NCBI GenBank assembly: GCA_937894665.1
Contig: CALAWF010000209.1
Coordinates: forward strand, 1-8,124
Length of the DNA: 8,124 nt
Source: an uncultured bacterium
Lineage (GTDB): Bacteria; Cyanobacteriota; Vampirovibrionia; Gastranaerophilales; Gastranaerophilaceae
Direction of reading: 5' to 3'
Made by a program: the position numbers and the translations under genes. Shown piece after piece: positions 5,154 to 8,124 of this stretch; within the stretch, counting starts at the first letter, position 1, and every line of letters starts with the position of its first letter. Below the pieces are notes generated by a model, which ran no database searches, was not told the DNA's origin, and saw only the letters and a program-made list of their open reading frames with translations.

Positions 5154-6681
5154 AGCTGTTACATCAGGCAAGCAAGTTGCAGTTGTTGTCCCGACAACAA
5201 TTCTAGCTCTTCAACATTATCAAACTATTTCAGAAAGATTTAAACCTTTTGGGGTTGGAGTTGAATTGTTATCACGTTTCAGAACTCATAAAGAACAAAA
5301 GGAAACAGTGAAAAATCTTGCGACAGGCAAATGTGATGTTGTTGTAGGAACTCACAGACTTTTGCAGGAAGGAATAGTTTTTAAGGATTTAGGACTTCTT
5401 GTAATTGACGAAGAACACCGATTCGGAGTTCGACACAAAGAAAAGTTAAAACAATTGAGAGAAAATATTGATATTCTTTCAATGTCAGCAACTCCAATTC
5501 CTAGAACTCTTTATATGTCATTATCCGGAATTAAGGATATGTCTGTAATTAACACCCCTCCTAAAAACCGCTTACCAATTAAAACTTACGTTGGTGAATG
5601 GAATGAAAATATGGTTAAAAATGCCATTAATCACGAAATTGATAGAGAAGGACAAGTTTTTTATCTTTATAACCGAGTAGAAACTATTCAAGAATTTAAA
5701 AACCAACTTCAAAAAATTGTTCCAAATGCCAGAATTGCAATCGGACATGGGCAAATGGATGAAAAGGCTTTAGAAGAAGTTATTGTTGATTTTGCAAATC
5801 ATGAATATGATGTTTTACTTGCAACAACAATTATTGAAAATGGTATTGATATTCCCAATGCCAATACAATGATTATTCACGATGCCGATAGATTTGGACT
5901 TGCACAATTATATCAATTGAGAGGTCGTGTAGGTCGTTCTCAACGTCAAGCATATTGCTATTGTTTCTACAAAAAGAGTAAAGAAATTACAAAAGACGCC
6001 GTTCACCGTTTGAAAGCAATTAAAGAATTTACAACTCTTGGAAGCGGCTATCAAATTGCACTCCGAGATGTGGAAATTCGTGGAGTCGGTAATATTTTGG
6101 GTACAAAACAACATGGACATATGATAAATGTTGGTTTTGATACATATTGCGAACTTTTAGATGAAGCCGTTCAAGAAATTCAAGGAGAAAAAGTTGAAAA
6201 AACAACACCTGCAATTGTTGATATAAATGTAACTGCTTATATTCCTGATGAATGGGTTGGCTCATCAGAACAAAAGATGATTGAATATAAACGTTTGGCG
6301 GATGTAAAAAGTTCTACCGAACTTGATTATATTGTAGAGGAATGGCAAGACAGATTTGCTAAACCTCCGGAATGTGTAGAAAATCTTATTAAATTAATAA
6401 GATTAAGACTTTCAGCAACAGAAGTTAAAATATCCGTAATTCGTGAAACTCAAGATAGTATAAGAATTTATACACCATATTCAAAAGCCGAATGGAATTT
6501 GATATATAAAGTTTTACCACTAAATTTAGCTAAAAAAATCAAATTTACAATAGCACCTAAATCCTGTCAAGAAGGTTGTTCTATCTTGATTTTAAACACT
6601 TCGTATGTAAATTTTAATGAAGTATTTAACATTTTAACCGATTTGTTTTATTATATACATAAAGTTAGTTACGAATACTAG
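5104..6681 (+). CDS. mfd: Mfd C-terminal part (translocase motor and D7 domain)
   Basis: This is the second half of Mfd in the +1 frame; genuine Mfd sequence begins at QVAMRA or VAMRA (5128-5131). The formal GTG start at 5104 is inside the upstream frame, has no convincing ribosome site and encodes non-Mfd residues, so it is not believable as a native start; ATG at 5137 is another internal possibility. Motifs in order: VVPTTILALQHY (motif Ia), GTHRLLQ, DEEH at 5407-5418 (Walker B), SMSATPIPRTLY (motif III), LLATTIIENGIDIPNA (motif V), QLYQLRGRVGRS (motif VI). Then comes the TRG translocation motif region (SGYQIALRDVEIRGVGNILGTKQHG), shared with RecG, and the C-terminal D7 regulatory domain (YIPDEWVGSSEQKMIEYKRLA onward). 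It stops at 6679-6681, only 16 nt before the next gene. Confidence 0.9.
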   Translation: MVMLVLVKQVAMRAIFKAVTSGKQVAVVVPTTILALQHYQTISERFKPFGVGVELLSRFRTHKEQKETVKNLATGKCDVVVGTHRLLQEGIVFKDLGLLVIDEEHRFGVRHKEKLKQLRENIDILSMSATPIPRTLYMSLSGIKDMSVINTPPKNRLPIKTYVGEWNENMVKNAINHEIDREGQVFYLYNRVETIQEFKNQLQKIVPNARIAIGHGQMDEKALEEVIVDFANHEYDVLLATTIIENGIDIPNANTMIIHDADRFGLAQLYQLRGRVGRSQRQAYCYCFYKKSKEITKDAVHRLKAIKEFTTLGSGYQIALRDVEIRGVGNILGTKQHGHMINVGFDTYCELLDEAVQEIQGEKVEKTTPAIVDINVTAYIPDEWVGSSEQKMIEYKRLADVKSSTELDYIVEEWQDRFAKPPECVENLIKLIRLRLSATEVKISVIRETQDSIRIYTPYSKAEWNLIYKVLPLNLAKKIKFTIAPKSCQEGCSILILNTSYVNFNEVFNILTDLFYYIHKVSYEY

Positions 6682-6683
6682 AA

Positions 6684-6690
6684 AAGGGAG
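6684..6690 (+). promoter_or_regulatory. Strong Shine-Dalgarno for foldase gene
   Basis: AAGGGAG lies 7 nt before the ATG at 6698, within the 16-nt gap after the mfd stop. It is much stronger than the site in front of mfd, suggesting higher translation of the foldase from the shared message. Confidence 0.7.
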
Positions 6691-6697
6691 AGTGTAA

Positions 6698-7849
6698 ATG
6701 AAAGGTTCAAAAATATTAGCAACATTATTGCTATCAGCAATGTTGTTTACAGGCTGCGGATTGAAAGATAATCAAGCTATTATCAAGATTAACGATGGCG
6801 TTATAACATTAAAAGAACACGATGAATTAATGTCTAAACAATTAGCTCAATCTCCATTTGCAAAAATGTCAGGAGCTGATTTAAATGGTAATAAAGACGG
6901 TTTTGTATATTTAATGACAGAACAAGGTGTTATTAACCAATTGATTATTCAAAAATTGTTAGACCAAGAAGCTGAAGCTAGAGGAATTAAAGTTACTCAA
7001 AAAGATGTTGATCAAGCAATCAAAGACGTAATGGATAAAATGGGTGGAAAAGACCAATTGATGAACACTTTGAGAAACAATGGAATTTCTACAGCAGAAT
7101 TCAAAAAAGATATTAAAGTTCAAGTAAAAATGCAAAAATTAGCAACAGAAGCAGCTAATATCAAAGTTACTGATGCTGATTGCAAAAACTTCTACAACAA
7201 AAATCAAGATAAATTTAAACATGCTGACCAAGTTAGAGCATCTCATATTTTGATTTCAGCTAATCCATATCAAATACAACAAGAAATTACCGAAAAAACA
7301 AAAGGTAAAATGGATGAAAAAGAATTAAAAGCTCAAGTAGAAAAAGTTATGGCTGAAAAACAAGCAGAAGCTGAAAAATTAGCTAAAGAATTACAAGCTG
7401 ACAGTTCTAAATTTGCTCAATATGCTAAAAAATATTCAGAAGATCCACAATCAGCAAAACAAGGTGGAGATTTAGGTTTCTTTGCGAAAGATAGAATGGT
7501 TCCGGAATTTGCAGAAGCAGCATTCAAAGCTAAACCAAACACAGTTACAGAACCTGTAAAATCTCAATTTGGTTATCATATTATTATGGTTACAGATAGA
7601 AGAGGTGCTGGTGTTGTTCCTTACGAAAAAGCAAAATCAGATATTAAAGATTACTTAACTCAAGAAAAACAAGTAAAAGCATTGGATGAATTAACAACAG
7701 CTGCTAAGAAAAAAGCAAAAATTGAATTTGTTGACCAAAAATATAATCCAGAAGAAATTTCTAAAAAACTTCACAAACAAGTAAATGATATGTCAGGTGG
7801 AGCAGCAGATGTTTTACAAAAACAAGCTAAAGAAAATAAATCTAAATAG
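6698..7849 (+). CDS. SurA/PrsA-like parvulin peptidyl-prolyl isomerase lipoprotein
   Basis: 383 residues. The N-terminus is a lipoprotein signal: positive MKGSK, hydrophobic ILATLLLSAMLF, lipobox FTGC with Cys20 as the expected lipidated residue, so it should be membrane-anchored and face outward. Residues ~24-165 form a SurA/PrsA-type helical chaperone region (INDGVITLKEHDELM, then QLIIQKLLDQEAEARGIKVTQ). Residues ~178-303 are a PpiC/parvulin domain, with ASHIL (His183), KYSEDPQSAKQGGDLGFF (Asp258), MVPEFAEAAF and FGYHII (His294), the usual parvulin landmarks. A Lys/Glu/Gln-rich helical insertion (~190-222) separates the first strand from the AEAEKLAKEL helix. The C-terminal 75 residues are charged and helical. 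Likely role: cis-trans proline isomerisation and chaperoning of exported proteins. It sits 16 nt after mfd; as I recall, mfd next to a PpiC/SurA gene also occurs in Clostridia and Deltaproteobacteria. Whether PrsA- or SurA-like depends on envelope type. Confidence 0.93.
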   Translation: MKGSKILATLLLSAMLFTGCGLKDNQAIIKINDGVITLKEHDELMSKQLAQSPFAKMSGADLNGNKDGFVYLMTEQGVINQLIIQKLLDQEAEARGIKVTQKDVDQAIKDVMDKMGGKDQLMNTLRNNGISTAEFKKDIKVQVKMQKLATEAANIKVTDADCKNFYNKNQDKFKHADQVRASHILISANPYQIQQEITEKTKGKMDEKELKAQVEKVMAEKQAEAEKLAKELQADSSKFAQYAKKYSEDPQSAKQGGDLGFFAKDRMVPEFAEAAFKAKPNTVTEPVKSQFGYHIIMVTDRRGAGVVPYEKAKSDIKDYLTQEKQVKALDELTTAAKKKAKIEFVDQKYNPEEISKKLHKQVNDMSGGAADVLQKQAKENKSK

Positions 7850-7873
7850 TTAATAAAAACAAATAAATCTAAC

Positions 7874-7916
7874 AACCGACATTTGGAATTCCAAATGTCG
7901 GTTTTGTTATTTTCTT
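7874..7916 (+). terminator. Rho-independent terminator after the foldase gene
   Basis: The arms AACCGACATTTGG (7874-7886) and CCAAATGTCGGTT (7891-7903) pair perfectly over 13 bp around AATT, so the whole 30 nt is a perfect palindrome. A T-rich tail (TTTTGTTATTTTCTT) follows. It begins 24 nt after the stop codon and closes the mfd-foldase transcription unit. The opposite strand lacks an equally good T-tract, so it is mainly a plus-strand terminator. Confidence 0.92.
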
Positions 7917-7939
7917 AAAATTAAGGGAAAAGGAAGAAG

Positions 7940-7978
7940 GAACAGGGGAACAGGGGAATAAGGGAATAAGGGAATAGG
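7940..7978 (+). repeat. Period-8 short tandem repeat
   Basis: Five consecutive units: GAACAGGG twice, GAATAAGG twice, then a partial GAATAGG. The same words in inverted orientation with period 7 occur at 3001-3018 (TTCCCTGTTCCCTGTTCC). These are simple-sequence tracts within spacers; no coding potential is apparent. Confidence 0.7.
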
Positions 7979-8060
7979 TTCGTTACAGTACGATTATAGT
8001 TTTTGCGTACTGTTATAAATTCTTTGCTTCACTCAGTATGACGAATGCGTATAGTTTTAT

Positions 8061-8124
8061 ATAGGGGTTCGGGGACATAGCCCCTGATAACTCGAGCCAT
8101 TCGGTCATTCGTGTTTTTCTTTTT
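8061..8124 (+). repeat. Dispersed repeat, right copy
   Basis: This is the direct-orientation counterpart of 73-136, running to the window edge and probably beyond. Differences cluster in the hairpin loop (GGGG-ACATAG-CCCC here, GGGGC-GTT-GCCCC on the left), while CTCGAGCCATT and GGTCATTCGTGTTTTTC are kept. The preceding CAGTATGACGAATGCG (8035-8050) also resembles 55-70. Confidence 0.75.

Larger units (their letters stand above)
3291..6681 (+). pseudogene. mfd: mfd, transcription-repair coupling factor, frameshifted
   Basis: Taken together, the two open frames here make one Mfd of about 1130 residues, close to the family's usual ~1150, with every domain in order. Mfd uses ATP-driven translocation to push stalled RNA polymerase off damaged DNA and recruits UvrA. 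The reading frame breaks at about 5127-5131. The first frame gives GDVGFGKT and then SCNEGYF and a stop at 5151. The family's next residues (E)VAMRA are found in the +1 frame from GTT at 5131. The bases ACA-A-GTT in place of an expected ACA-GAA-GTT point to loss of two bases. Everything on both sides is intact, so this is a very recent mutation, a sequencing or assembly error, or much less likely a recoding site. Confidence 0.85.

Overview
The window is AT-rich, with lysine-, asparagine- and isoleucine-rich proteins. It carries three chromosomal genes separated by intergenic DNA unusually rich in short dispersed repeats. The gene content is ordinary bacterial: a c-di-GMP enzyme, the transcription-repair coupling factor Mfd and a parvulin-type foldase lipoprotein. 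The low GC, the repeat-laden spacers (including an AACCCAAC/GTTGGGTT palindrome family of a kind I associate with cyanobacterial relatives) and the protein flavour would fit a gut Melainabacteria/Gastranaerophilales-type bacterium. That is a weak inference; a Clostridia-like host is not excluded.

Layout: 1-440 is non-coding and packed with repeats. 441-2444 (minus) encodes a 667-residue protein with a Lys-rich N-terminus, a GAF-like region, a GGDEF domain and an HD-GYP domain, so both c-di-GMP synthesis and degradation signatures sit on one chain. 2445-3290 is a divergent intergenic region with a 14-nt palindrome, a mosaic of dispersed repeats, a 26-nt dyad, a near-consensus sigma-70 promoter (TTTACA-17-TATAAT) and a ~125-nt leader with hairpin potential. 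3291-6681 (plus) is mfd, full length in extent (about 1130 codons) but broken by a frameshift just after the Walker A lysine/threonine of the translocase. 6698-7849 (plus) is a parvulin lipoprotein 16 nt behind mfd with its own strong Shine-Dalgarno. A perfect-arm intrinsic terminator at 7874-7916 closes this two-gene unit. 7917-8124 is again repeat-filled.

How the parts relate: mfd and the foldase gene look like one transcription unit running from the 3129-3157 promoter to the 7874 terminator. The c-di-GMP gene is transcribed divergently. I see no defence system, mobile-element gene, CRISPR array, tRNA or rRNA. The points most worth a second look are the mfd frameshift, the operator-like dyad plus promoter plus leader in front of mfd, and the repeat families: an inverted 35-nt pair bracketing the c-di-GMP gene, and a direct ~64-nt pair at the two window ends. 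I did not find convincing evidence of a new biological system.
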